Shown: positions 21,892 to 34,736 of the stretch, piece by piece
Position numbering within the stretch: the stretch's first letter is position 1
Layout of the letters: every line of letters begins with the position of its first letter
DNA from: Aspergillus flavus
Lineage: Eukaryota > Ascomycota > Eurotiomycetes > Eurotiales > Aspergillaceae
Assembly: GCF_009017415.1 (NCBI RefSeq)
Contig: NC_092407.1
Span: 1,860,001 to 1,924,000, forward strand
DNA length: 64,000 nucleotides
Direction of reading: 5' to 3'
Translations under genes and position numbers: made by a program
The notes under the pieces: model-generated
The model's database searches: none
Seen by the model: only the letters and a program-made list of their open reading frames with translations
What the model was told of the DNA's origin: nothing

Positions 21892-24800
21892 GTGTTCAAT
21901 AAGAGGGATAGAAGGAGAAAAGAAATTACAATCCAAAGATAAAATAAAAGTAAGTTCTTAAAATCAAAACGGAACAACGCAAGGGTACCTGTCAGAAGGG
22001 TCAAGTACAGAGGTAACGAAGTGGAACAGCAGACTTAGAGGTGGGAATTTGAGGAATAAAAATAAAGATCCAGAGGACAAAGAAAGAAGGTCAGAGAGTC
22101 GAAACAGTGATGAGCAGAGGAGAGATGGATATTATTTCTAATTACTATTTTTTCTGAGTCCGGAGGGATGCTTCATATTCACGCTGCCGTTAAGCAAGCA
22201 ATCCGGCGGTGTGCAAATGGTGAGTGGGACCAAAGTGATGATGGGTTTGCGTTAAACCACAGGCGTGACATGGGAGAGTAACAAAAAAAATTAAATAAAA
22301 AAAGGGAAATTTAGAAATTAAATTAAAAAAATAAAATAAAATAAAATAAAATAAAATAAAAATAAAATAAATTTAAGAACAACTAAGACAAGGGACCCAG
22401 AAGAGCTCACGCACTGAGAATTGGGAGTCAGAAAAATAAAATAAAAAAAAGCAGTTAGTTAGGTGTTGCTACTCCGTACTCTTAGAGTTGTGTCTAAAGG
22501 CCCCATCGCAACAGTCTATTACCAGGCATACTGTACTACTAACGTACCTAAACTCCGTCTTTGAGGCACATACATACTTATACAGGATACCTAACCTAAC
22601 CTAACTTACTACCTAAAAGGCCCCCAGGATCTTAATGCATGTGCATGGACTGTTAGGCCCATTCGTACATGGATTAGGTACACAGCCGGGTAGGATTACA
22701 GACAATCACCTTCGTCATTACACACGCGGTACTGTACGAATCGAAACCACTCAAGGTACCGTACGTACGGAAGCAATCACGGACCAAAAGTACGGATACC
22801 ACTACTACTACCACTAGAGGGGAACGCTATGATGGAGCCCGGGGAATCGGGAAACATTTAGTTGCGGTCCTCAACGGAATTCCAGAATGCGTTAGTGGGT
22901 GATTCTTTTGAAAATGGGATTGATTGTATGTATCCTTAGTCACAACTAATTAATTTCTTTTCTAAATTCCTGGGCAATCGACTGATAATCCAGGAGAGTT
23001 ACACCTGAAGTGGATCTCAACCTTATTAATATGAAAATGGCAGATTCCATTAGAAAGTAGGCATTTGAGTTCATTGTGAAAGACTCGTCGCTGCACGTAC
23101 AGGGCGTACAGTACAGGCCGAAAGCCCTACCTGCAGACCTAGTTCTGGGTATAGGAGGGACCTTGAGGCGATGCCTTGACAATAAGAAGAGCTCGCCTAA
23201 AAATTGTACCCACCAGAAGATGCACTAAAGAGTGGCTCTTGAGGCTGGGGAAGATGCAAGTGAATTAGAGGCGCCGTCACCATGGTCGTGGACAGGATCG
23301 GTGGAGGCCTGAAATTACCTGGTATCATACTAACCAAATGGGTATCTCTGAGGGACCGGAAGGTATCCATAGCGACCTTTCCTAGTAGTGTCCCATGTAT
23401 TAGATACTGTCTACGGAGTATACATACGTACGCACGGGTTGCTGCTTACCGCCACTATGGGTATGGGAATTCCTTTTTCTTTTTCTTTTCTTTTTCTTAT
23501 ATCTATTTTATTTCATTTTTTTTTATAATAGAGGAGGCCTATATATATAGATATACAAAAGTAGAGCGGACGAAGAGTAGGAAAAAGAAATCAAATGACA
23601 GACTAAAAGCTCTCTTACAAACATTAACCCAGTAGTTAGTTCAACATTCAGCACCTATTTGAACCTTAAAAAAAAGAGGCCACGGGAATGGGTTTTCAGC
23701 TTCGTCTTGTCCTAAAAGGATAGTCTTACCAGTGTCTTGGAACGCTCTGCCACAGAGCTAATGTCTCACTGCTCTGTCACTTTCTCCAAAGATTCCCCGA
23801 AATCCATACGGCTCCGGCAGTTACCGCTTGCATTTAGCATTTGTTCTTGGGAGAAAGAACAACCTCTCTCAAAAATCTAAATTTCCTCGGTGCTTCTACT
23901 TTGCCTCGGGACCGGTTATATCAGGTAGCACTAATGGCCCAATCCTGTTAAGAGGAATGTCTGACGTGTGACTGACTCGTGTTGTTAGTTCAACCGATGA
24001 TCAAGATGATTTTATAATACAAAGAATACCGGTAGCTTCACCTCCGGCTGCCGCTAGTAGTGACTGGCTGGCCGTCCATGGCTCTGGGTAGTCTCATCTG
24101 GCCTGTGCTTCTATCCGTCCACCCAAAACGATTAAGTTTTGACACTGTGAGGCAAGTCATTGCGAGTATAGCACCCAAACAAAGGCTGGAGCCGAAAAAA
24201 TGGGGCGGAGACGATGGTGTCCCATTTTGGATCAACAACTAATTCGAATCACAATGTTGTGCATGCAGGGTAGGGTGCTTCACTTTGGCCCCAAAGTTTG
24301 GCGAGTCGTGATTGACAGTCTAAGGGTGCACTAATTGACTTTCTAAAACCTCTGCTGATCGCCGTTGCCCTTCTCCTTATTGTTTGCCCCCACCCTCCCT
24401 CATCTTTTGGTCCTGACAGTTGCCCTCTCGCAAGTCATAGCTGGATCAATTCCCTGGAGACGAGGCACCTATACCGCCGGGCACTTAGCAGGGCTTTTGT
24501 TTCGAGTTGTTCATCTGCAGCACAGAAAGTATTGGTCCCGGTGGTACACTGGCCCCTCGAATCAGATGAATCATCAACAGGGGGTGAGTATCGTTGACTT
24601 CGCCTCTCCTGAGTGGTCCACGGGGTAATCCTGCTTATCCATTCCGTCTTGATTGTGCACTGAAAATCGTGTTGAAGCGGAACCTGATATATGTTGTCTC
24701 GGCTACGTCATTGGGCATCAATCACAATGTAGACAGTTGAACAAGGTTTGCAAGGTGATACCTCGTCCAAATCCTCCTCGTTTTCGGTAATAAAGGCTCG

Positions 24801-27800
24801 AGGAATCCAGAACAGGTGCACGTTCCAACATACCGGTCCCCCGATTAAAGATGGTTAGTACGGACTGTCGTCCATACCAAGTTTTCTTACCCAGGGGAGG
24901 GCAAACCCTTTGCGTTGGACACTGAAGGGAATGAATCGATCTCGACCTGCAAACGTAGCGATCTGCAGGCTATACGACACAGCCCGAAACTATGCATAAT
25001 GAGCAGCAACTAAGCTCCTAGTCATACCGCATGAAGGACTCTGCCAGGAAACTTGGGGGCGACATGCGTCTTGTCAAGTGAACAAGCTGATGCTGCATGT
25101 CTCATACAGCAACACTACATGTAAAACACAGATTGACCCAAAGAAAGCATTGAGATCGCTTTGTCGCAGGGAGCAACCCAACCGTGCTGCCTCTCACCGC
25201 TTGTGGCTAGTGGCGGTCTTTTTCAACTACTGATTTAACCCCATCAGCTGTTGTTACCGCTTCCTTTCCGAAAAAAGAAAAGAAAGAAAAAGAAGGAAGG
25301 AAAAGCAGAGAGGGTTTGGTTCTCCTGTAACTTCCAGAGCAAGTGACAGACCGATGGATTGAAAAAAAAAAAAAAATGATTCTATGCAGCTACGGAAAAA
25401 GCATACAGCATACAGCATACAATAGGCAACTGATTAAGAAAAAAGGCAGGTGATAGAAGAAATAGAAATAGTCCATAAATAAGAATAAGAATAAAAGAAA
25501 ACTGACCAGTAAATAGACCTCTGAAGCGAACAATGTCGGTAAGGATCAGTGAGCTCCATCTTCTGCAGTAGACCAACAAATTACCTGCAGTGAGTTTGGG
25601 AAATACTGTGGTGATCTGTATGATGGAGACGCACCATTGGCCAAAATTCAGAAATCGTAATTTTGAGCGCCTCTGGTTGGACTCTGAGGTTACGGAATAT
25701 TGCTTCCTTCAGTTAGTAGCATACCTAGTCTCAGTGGCTGCCCACCTACACGACCGGCATCATACATTTTAGCTTCGCGTGGACGCAAAGCGTTAGTGTT
25801 ACAAACTGCGGCCTTCATTGGAGGTCGAAACCCCACGGAGAAAGGCGGTATTCTTATGGACGACTTAGGGAATGATTAACGTCACAAATAGCGGGTTCCC
25901 GAGCAGCCTAAAGGGGAACTCGGTTTATTAGTGTCAGTAGACATACTTAATAGTCAACAACGGGTGATGCTAGATCGTGTGGGCCAGAGCGAGGATATGC
26001 GTGGTCTGGAATGACAGGTAGCGCAGGATTTGATGGGATTGTTGCGGGTCGTCATGCTTTTCCCAGGCCACATGGTCTGTCGTGCCATACACCCACTATC
26101 GTATCCTTTCTTCGGTAGGGAGACTGCTATATTAGTTAGCGTAGATAGTAGAAGATACACCGCGTGGCAGATACTTAGGAGAAAGCTAGTTATATCACCC
26201 GTACCACTATTTATCTTTTTGTTTTTGTGTTTTTTTATCACTATTGCGGGAAGTGGAGTCGATACTTCGGTCATCTAGTTCGCATCCGCCATCTACGAAA
26301 GCGACCTGAGCCCCGGAATTAGTTTCCGCCTGGTACCGTGGTTTTTCTGGAAGTTGCTTGGTCCAGTTACAGACTACCGAACCTTGGTCTGTCGGAAACG
26401 GGAAACGAAACAATAAGGGTAGGAGAACGAGGAATGGGGGGCGGTTATGGAGACGAAGGTGGTGTGAGCACTGAGTATGTGAACGTAGACGCAGATTGCA
26501 TGAATTAGCTTTAGTTCCACAGGATGTATCGGCGCCTTGTCGCTCAGGCGGCTTTCCAAGAACGCGGTTCGCGGCCTTATCCGCTTAAACTGTAATCCCT
26601 CCGAATTCATATCACTTTTTTTTTACGACACAGAAGGATAAGGGATGAGTTCTTTCATCTTTCTCGAAGTCCTATCGGACGGCAGCATGCGAAGATCAGC
26701 TAATTATTCCACTCTTCTCACCAATCCGGTTGCATTGACTCTGTGTTATATCTTAACTATTGGCGCTTGATCGCATCGTTGCATATAGAGATTTTAGTCA
26801 TCGATTTGTTTTCTTTTTCCTCTTCCTTTTTTTTTTTTCTTTTCTACTCTGTCTTGCGCCCCTGAGTCCCAAGTGCACGTCTTCGGTGCCGCTGTATGCG
26901 CCACTTAATCCCACCGATAATTGATAGGTCCAATTAGTCTCGTGGCAATTAGGTGAACGGTACTACGTACTCTCCCCTAAAATTTCTATCTTGAGAGAGA
27001 GAAAAACAAAAGAACAAGAGAAAAGAAAAGAAAACACTATGGGCTCCACAATTATTTACTGAAAAAGACCGTGTGTGCCGTACATACTATAAACTACAGC
27101 CCAGCCAGTATATCTGACGTTACCAAGCTTAACCCTTATCCACTTGGTTGTAGATTCGATACGTGGTAAGCAGATATACACGCCCTTTCTAATTCAATAA
27201 CCCCCACAAGAAAAGAGGCAATATAAGAAGATAGCAAAACAAGGCATCTGTAGATAACACTAATGCCTCAAGCCTTCCACGAGTGTCAGCATCCTCCTGC
27301 ATCCCGGAGACCCACCAATGGTGTGCTGTTCCGAGGAACCCTTCAATAGGATTCCTAGATATCCAGGTCAAACTTTGACCTAAATCCCACAGCATGTACG
27401 GGATATGCATGCACTGTCATAGGTCACGCTTGCCGTCCGCCAACCTTGGAACCGGAGGAACGAAGGAAGACTTCCGAGCTTTGCGCGGAACAATCACACT
27501 GCATCCGATCTCTTAGATACTGTATGCATGCTGCATCTGTTTACTTACTCACACAGAACAATGCTATTATGGAGGACAGGGGGTCTGCTGGGATGATCAA
27601 ATCTAGAACTGAGATTTTGATGCATTTCACTCGGCTACTCTCCGTATGGATTACGAAACTACTTGTTCCCTCGTACCCGGCATACTGTATGTATAACATA
27701 CCAGATGAACTGTCCCGAGCCCGCTTAGACTTTGGCTTCCTGGTTATATAATCGCATATGGGGCGATTTCTTTAATAAAATAATCTTCTATAGCCCTCAG

Positions 27801-28614
27801 ATTCAAAGTTATGGATCGTTTATATCTCGTCAGCCCATGAAATACTAGTAGCACACTGTCTTTTGTATGACCTTCCACCCAATCCCCACCGATACTACGC
27901 TTTATCATACGAGGGGGAAAACTAAAAATAAAAATAAATAAAAATGGATATAGAAGCTCCAGACAGATGTAGTTTCGGATGTTCTATGGTTACAAAATAG
28001 ATCCCTTCTTACATGATACAGATACGAAGATTTCTTCAGCTTGATTTTCCCATATTTAAAAGTACGTGCATGGCCTTCCACCTTATTGGATGCCGTCTCA
28101 AGGCTGCGGTCACTCCCGCACCTAAAGTAAGCCCAATCTGCAGCCATCGGTCGTCATCATTCTTACACCTAACACAAACATCTTCATACTGGCTTTGAAC
28201 TTGAACAAATGGACTACTGCAAGGGATTACTTCGGCGAATACTCCATGTGCATCGACGCCAAGAGTCCAGAAACCGCTCGACCAACGAATTGTCCAATAG
28301 TTCGAGGGACAAACGTACTGGTCGCACAAGGACTCGATGACCTTCTGTGGCTGTTGGGATTTGCATATCTTTCGGTCCTCCGGGAAACAATCCGAGTTTC
28401 AGTTGTGAGAAAAATCTATTCAAATTTCCCTTCCCGAAAACACGGAGGTGTTTCACCTCGGCAAACACATCTGAGTTGCTATCTATAGGTAGACAGGGTA
28501 CTTCCTAATGAACGGCGCGATGGTCCCACGGGATGACTCCCAATTGGTATCTGATTGATCTTCTCCAGGGCTGTGTGGCCATTGCTTCGTTCTCCAACTA
28601 GGATTATACATACA
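21892..28614. other. Seven-kb gene desert
   Basis: No exon that I can support was found. Contents include an ATAAA pentamer array (22331-22370), a CCTAA repeat (about 22586-22603), A/T homopolymer runs (A15 at 25362-25376), CT- and T-rich tracts (about 23470-23525 and 26810-26845), and two copies of the TACTCCGTA nonamer (22470-22478 and 23412-23420). All frames are short and interrupted. I see no transposase or reverse transcriptase motif. Confidence 0.6.
22331..22370. repeat. ATAAA microsatellite
   Basis: About eight tandem ATAAA units with one unit expanded to AAAAAT-like length, inside a longer A/T-rich tract (22280-22375) upstream of the bZIP gene. Confidence 0.8.
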
Positions 28615-29778
28615 TCAGTTTTGGAACCGAAACTCATTCTTGGGCTTGCCCCTGATTCCCACGTCAACTCTATAGACTCGCCCTCCATACCGAATTGAGT
28701 TCGGGAACTGCTCATCATCGGTGTCATCCTTGGCAGTGGTGATGAGTAGCTCAGTCCCCACAAAGATCGGACAGGTGATGTTTCTCGTGGGAAGCGACAC
28801 TTCTCCAATGACTTTCCCTTCCGGTGAGATACGGATGACTTTACCACCCCCGTAAATGGCGCTCCAGATACAGCCTTCTGCATCAATGGCAAAACCATCA
28901 GGTTCCTTTGGTTCTCCCAGGTCAAAGTGGACTCTACGGTTGCTAATCTCTCCGGTTTGGGCATCGAAGTCATACGCGTAAATTTTGCCAGTGGGTGAGT
29001 CGGTCAGGTACATTGTATCGTCTGCATGGTTCCAACCAATCCCATTAGGAATAGTCAGACCTTCGACCATACGGCGCACTTTCATGTCGGGGTCCAGTCT
29101 GAAAAGAACGGCCTCGTTGACCGGGGACTGCACTTTGGGGTCATTCATTGAACCCGCCCAGAATCGCCCATGGCTGTCGACTGCCCCGTCGTTGAAACGC
29201 ATTCTGTTTTGGGTGAAACCGCTTAGTCAGATCTTACGAGCAGTAGCTGAGCAAACTTGGATTTCACTCACATGCGGGCTCTCTCTGGGTCCTTCTGGTC
29301 ATCCCAAACCTTGGAGATATACGAGAGCTGACCCGTGGCGCGGTCGAGAAGAGCATATCCATGTTTTGCGGCTACAATTATCTGGCCGTTGTAGGCATCG
29401 CCAGAATCTTTGATGTTGGCAGTTACCCTAAATTCCCGTTTCTGCTGATCAGTTCAAGGTTGCCGAAAAAGCTACAGCTGCAGGGGTGTCTGTCCACGCA
29501 CCCGATGGAAGCAGACGTATCAATAGTCTTCAATGAGTCTGGGCCTTTGGCTAAGTCCACCACATAGAACTTCTGCTCCCAGATATCAACAAAGCGGAAC
29601 TCATTTCTGGGCTCATCATAGAACGGTCCCTCCAACAAGGTCCCTGCGATATCGATGTACGGCTAATGGTTGAAAAGTGAGAATGAATCCAATATTTACG
29701 CCTCTCCACCCGTGGCAATACCGCGCAAGGTGTTTAAATTCCTACCTCAGTGACCGTCCATTTCTGGAACGCTGACAT
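28615..29778 (-). CDS. SMP-30/gluconolactonase family protein
   Basis: Four exons (29746-29778, 29502-29662, 29272-29427, 28615-29203) encode about 312 residues, the usual length for the family. The introns of 83, 74 and 68 bp have GTAGGA, GTGCGT and GTGAGT donors; the chosen acceptors restore the continuous SIGVTANIKDSGDAYNG and RFNDGAVD segments. Family features are the early metal-ligand Glu in LLEGPFY (about residue 20), RFNDGAVDSHGRFWAGSMND, the IPNGIGW Asn, LTDSPTGKIYAYDFD, and PDGFAIDAEGCIW with the conserved Asp. These fit a six-bladed beta-propeller that binds a divalent metal and hydrolyses sugar lactones. No signal peptide is seen, so it is probably cytosolic. The precise lactone substrate cannot be told. 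The gene stands alone between two deserts. Confidence 0.88.
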
Positions 29779-32700
29779 GATGATAATCCGATTAAGAAAA
29801 CTAATTAGCCCAGGAGGCCGTGCTTTTGATTTCGGTAACTGAACGGTACCACACTGAAGGCGCTGAATCTGGACCCGGGGCAAGAAAACGAGCCGACAGT
29901 AACCAAAGATAGATGGCTACTATCAATAACCTCGTGGGAACGTGGGCTGTCCGGGCTGTGCGTTGTGACCGGTGAGAAGGCCAAAAGGGGATGAGGGTCG
30001 ATTCAATAGTCTGACCAGATTCTTTGAGGGACTAACTTATCCAGTGTCGTGGCCGTGGGCGCCAAGACATTCACCCCACATGACTGATCGATGGGAATTC
30101 TTACTCTCACTAAGGTCAGCTCCGTTTCTGATACGCATAAATCATCCTATCAGCGGGTCGCCCCCGGCGAGCCTAGTATTGGTGCCAATGGTACTACTAC
30201 GGGTCCATGACGCTGGATTTCATACACCGCTTTCCTCGGCATAGTGTCCGATGACGAGGTTTGTTTACTCTCAAGCGAAAGTACCTTTTGACGAACTAGT
30301 CCCAGAAATTGCTCCTTCAGGAGTTGGTGGCTCTTTTCAGTATATGGTAAGGTATCACTGACGCAGTGGTCCAAAGAGGAGAGGGACGTGTGGATAGCCA
30401 AGGTATTAAAAGAAAAATTAGAATTTTGAATTATAGGGGTAAAAAAGTACGCCCCAAGATCCTTAACGGTTCAGCAGGATAATTCCCCGGACCAATTGCT
30501 TCTCAAACTATTGGACTTCTGGTGGACATGATTATTGAGAAATCTGCACCAGGACACGTATCCACAAAATGGGGCTACCACACGTCATGTGAATAAGCAA
30601 TGCGAGACAACAAACGTGGTCATAGAACTTGGAAGGGGAGTAATACAAGAGGAAATCACTCAGTCTGCTGCTCGATGCGCTCGATTAATCAAAAACTGCC
30701 GCCTGGGATTTCCACCGTGCGCGCGTCTTGGGCGTTTTAAAGGACCGTGGCCGCGGTGCGGCAAACTTCCCGTGTTACGCCTCATTTGTTCCAGACTAGG
30801 ACCTCGGGTGGAGAAATCAGGAAACGGGGTCATATCAGCAAATAGGAACTCATCCGGCCTTTCCTCCTTGGAGCTGGACAGTCTGGAAATGAATTAGCTG
30901 CCGGTATGTCTATCCCAAGCCTTAAGCAAGCTGCGTGACAGAATTGAGGTCGCCTTGCTACTGGAAGGCTCCACTTTCGTCCCTGGTGGTTCCCTGGTTG
31001 CAGACACGGCACAACGGACAGGGTCCCAAGGTCCCGGACTTTTGGCGCAGCTTGCCTTACCAGCTGGGGATTCTGGAGTACAGCCGTTAAATGACAAGTT
31101 TACATTGCTTTCTGCATTGATCACCAGTTCTTTGTGCATCTTCTAAGGCCTCTGCCACCACAAAGCCCTCTTCCTGCATTGCTGGCCTGCGGTCAGACAT
31201 GCTCAGAAGTCTGGGGGTGCTTCCATTCCGTCCGTCCAGATCCGAAGAATGAAGCGGCCCACTAGACTTCTTCCAATTCCTTCGATTGAGGTCTAGCAGC
31301 GCGGCAAGACTATCCAATTCGGCAGCGGATAGGCTGTCTGTGCTACTAATGCTAGAAGTTCTAGCGAAGGCCGCAATCCTGAGAGACTCTGTCTTAATGC
31401 CGTTCGTTTAATGAGGGCGGTCTGGCAATGCTCAAGACGTTAAGTGTCGCATATACTCCGTAACGTGGTCGAGAACCGGCCGAAATGTCTCTGGGGTGAT
31501 CGCCAAAATAGTGCTAAAGCTACTCCATCCACCAAACAAACGCCAGCTTCAGTGAGATCTACGGTGCATCAAAAGTCTACTTTGGACAGAGTCGCTTTCA
31601 GCTGTGACTGTCGGTCTGCCGTACAGGAAGCTTGCCAACGGTCGTATTTGTCATATTGATAGATCGAAGGTATAATTCTATTTTCCCTCCTCCCCTTCCC
31701 CCTTAATTTCTTCCGAGGTAGCAAATTCCAACAAGCGGATTCGGCCAGCTCAAACTTGGATGCATTGCTGGGCCGTTAAGTGCACCTGCAGATGCAAACC
31801 AGCCGCTTGATATTTAATGTGATCCACCCAACGAATACACGGGTCCAGTTACCGGGTTGAGCAGCTGTGGAAAATGCGGTGTAAGCTCACGTAGGACGCA
31901 GCAGCGTATCCATTCTTCTCCGTCCTGCCTCAAGGATTGGAATTCCACTGTCCAACCGTTGAGAATGGATCCAAACCCGGTGCATCGGTAGCGATAATCG
32001 AAAAGGTATCGACTGATGTACATCCATGATACGTTCTATGATAAGCCTTCGCAGAGATCCAATGCAGATGGGAATGGATTTAGGTAAGCAGCCTCACATG
32101 ATCAATTCTTCATGCAATGCATGACACAATCCGTAACTTACATGATGGATGCATGATAGGTGATCTTGTACCGTACCGTTTCAGACGGTATCAGTACCCG
32201 TACCAGACGTACCGAATACCAGGCGTCATGACCGGAATTCGATCAATTGAAACCCACTCTCAGGCCCTTAATTTTTATTTATTATTATTATTATTATTGT
32301 TATTTATTTATTTTTCATTTATTTGCCTTTTGTCATTATTTGTTCTCCCCTACTGCATGAAATCCGTCGCCAGATAAGAATGAGATCCCACAACCCCTCC
32401 CTTCCACGATCGAATCACCGCCGTGAAGTCAGTCCTCGGGTGCAGGCAAGATAGACCTCCACAGCAAATAAAGAAGCCAAAATCCCTACCACGCAGCCCA
32501 ACTAAAAGCAAATCCAAATAAGGATTGCTGCATGCTGCAGCTAAAAAGATAGGATCCCACTCCAGAGCTGCCACGACAGACACTTCAAGAAACCCAACCA
32601 ACGGGCCAACCACACCGCAGCATCGAAAATCCAACGCTTGGCTTTTTGTCATTGGAGGGGTATTTTTCGATTGCCGCGATTTTCCTCTCTTTTTCTCTTC

Positions 32701-34736
32701 TGCCTTCCCCATCTGAATGGATCCTTTCTTCCATGTGGCTGTGGATTGGCTGGTGCTCCAGTAATTTCTCATTCGACTACCTCCCTTCGGTTTAGGTCTT
32801 TATTAGGTACCGAGGGAGAGTACTACCTGACTGACCTGTCCCTGTCCCTGGGAACAAAAGGTGTGAATGTGAGGTGGTAGTGATTGTTGTCGTGCATTTA
32901 GCTTAGGTGTTGTATGCATTCGTTGTTTGGAGCGAGGTAGGTGTCCCTGATTGGGATCCCGACGTGTAGATGTTGAGTTGTCGTCCTGTGTGTCTCGTTT
33001 TGACTTCCGTTTCCATGTATACCACGGTAGTTAAGAAGTAGGCTGGTTGTAGTGGGTACCGAGTGATGTATGCTATGTTGTTTGCAGGAGATGGGTAGCA
33101 AACTAATCAAGTTACGTTGCTGACCCTGCATTGCATTCGACCGGGTTGTGAGATCTATACTTGGGCACCCCGCATGTACCTCCCAACTCTTCATGAAAAC
33201 ACTTCTCTATACAAGTGTATACATAGATATATCACCATATCCCTAATAGAACACTAATCAAGTTACACCCCTCCCTACCATATCTACCTTCAACCCTCAA
33301 AAAAATAAAAATAAAAATAAAAAACCTCCATATCCTAACCCTCACTTCCAAGTAAACCAAACTGTAGATCCCAAAATCGACATCGGGTACCAACACATCT
33401 CACGTGGCCACGTACATAAACGTAAGAGTAAGCACAGTACATTCCAAACTCTGTCCAGCATCAAGCCCTCATTTCTTTATTTCCTTCACCGTACCACCTC
33501 CTTATCCCTATCCCTACGCGAAAGAAAAAAGATGCGTTAGTGTTAGTGTTACCATCTCAGCCCGGTCAAACCCAACCAATGTCCCCTCATTGGACACAAT
33601 GTCGCTATCTCATCACTCACCGAGCATATTCTAGAGTTTGGAATCGACTAGTATATGGATCTCATTGTAGATGTAGATCCCTGCGTTTATCTTATTGGGT
33701 ATATTAGATCTCGAGATGTGTAACAAGGGTAGATGATGTATCTATGCGTGATCATGCATGTGTATATATTTATATTTATATATTTATGTTAGTGCAGATC
33801 TGATTATCTATTACTAGTAGTAGATTCGTAGTCTTTGTCTTTGCTTTTTCTCTGGGTGTAATCAATATATCGAGCTTTCTCCTTCTACGTTGATGATATT
33901 ATTGTATATTGTATTTAGATTAAACGATTACAAAGATTCAGGTAATCCCTTAAATAACCCCATAGATATCTCCCCAACATCAAACCATCGTCAAGCCTAA
34001 CCACTACCATCCTCACACATACCAATCCCCCCTAGTAAATTAGTAATTACTACCACCGCGAACTATGTCAGCTGATACAATGAACAGGCGAAGCTGTACG
34101 TGTAATGCTCGTCTAGGTGGCTGTGTTCGCTTTCCCCTACAACTGTGGGTCAGTGGGATGCACCGTATGTACGATAGGCGATGGGATACCTAGATTAGGT
34201 TGCGCTGTATGTATAAATGCCTTGTTAGGTGGTTCGGCATGATGTGCATTCCTTGCTTGGGGGTCATGTACTAGGTATGTAGGTTTAGGTGTAGCGAATC
34301 GGGGTGGCTTGGATGGGTGGGGTTTGTATGTATATATGTGTATATGTATGTATGGATGTATGTGTGTATGTGGGTGTGTCTGTGTGTGATTGAAGTCGGA
34401 GTTTGTTTGTGATGTGCCTATTGTATGGTGGGTGAGATGAGAGTTTTGTTGGGTAGGGGTTTGGATTTGGATTTGATGTAGGTGGTTGTGGTGGAGTCCA
34501 ATGTGAGTATACCACGTTTGTTTCGATATGCTTTGGGTTGGTTCCTTGGTTTGGACTATTACTAGTATGTGCAGGGTGTGTCGACTCTGCTCAATATTGT
34601 CTCTCGTTGGTGGATTATCTGCATGGTTGCTTGCTGGATAAACTTCTTCCTTATTTAGTAATTTTTGATCCAATTGGCATCTGACTATCCTATATACAAA
34701 CATTACACATCATCAATGAGCTTGCCATGCATTACA
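29779..34736. other. Five-kb gene-poor region
   Basis: Only a doubtful pair of open frames at 30894-31405 stands out (separate entry). The rest holds an ATT trinucleotide tract (about 32277-32300), an AAAAT-like tract near 33300, a GTGTTA-type repeat near 33536, a long T/G-rich stretch (34260-34480) and one TACTCCGTA copy (31454-31462). The T/G stretch appears as a long His/Thr/Pro-rich frame on the minus strand, but that is simple-sequence composition. Confidence 0.55.
30894..31405 (-). pseudogene. Doubtful gene fragment
   Basis: A minus-strand frame open from about 31405 to 31087 has a protein-like composition (ESLRIAAFARTSSISSTDSL, then SAAELDSLAALLDLNRRNWK and DRRPAMQEEGFVVAEALEDA). It is followed in another frame by a second open stretch down to 30894, and a GT...CCAG intron between them (about 31113-31078) is conceivable. 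The frame has no ATG at its head, no recognisable family, and a TAA immediately upstream. It could be the 3' part of an unseen gene, a decayed gene, or chance. I assign no function. Confidence 0.2.

Noticed and set aside
21634..21936. 100-codon frame upstream of the bZIP gene
   Set aside because: It crosses the TATA box and leader; composition is random. No splice would join it in frame convincingly.
22586..22603. CCTAA repeats as an internal telomere tract
   Set aside because: The unit is CCTAA, not the fungal CCCTAA telomere repeat, and only about three copies are present.
33536..33555. GTGTTA repeats as telomere-related sequence (also near 39156)
   Set aside because: Too few units and not the TTAGGG sequence; simple microsatellite drift explains them.
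34137..34703. 188-codon minus-strand frame rich in His, Thr and Pro
   Set aside because: It is the translation of a T/G-rich simple-sequence tract and has no domain-like features.
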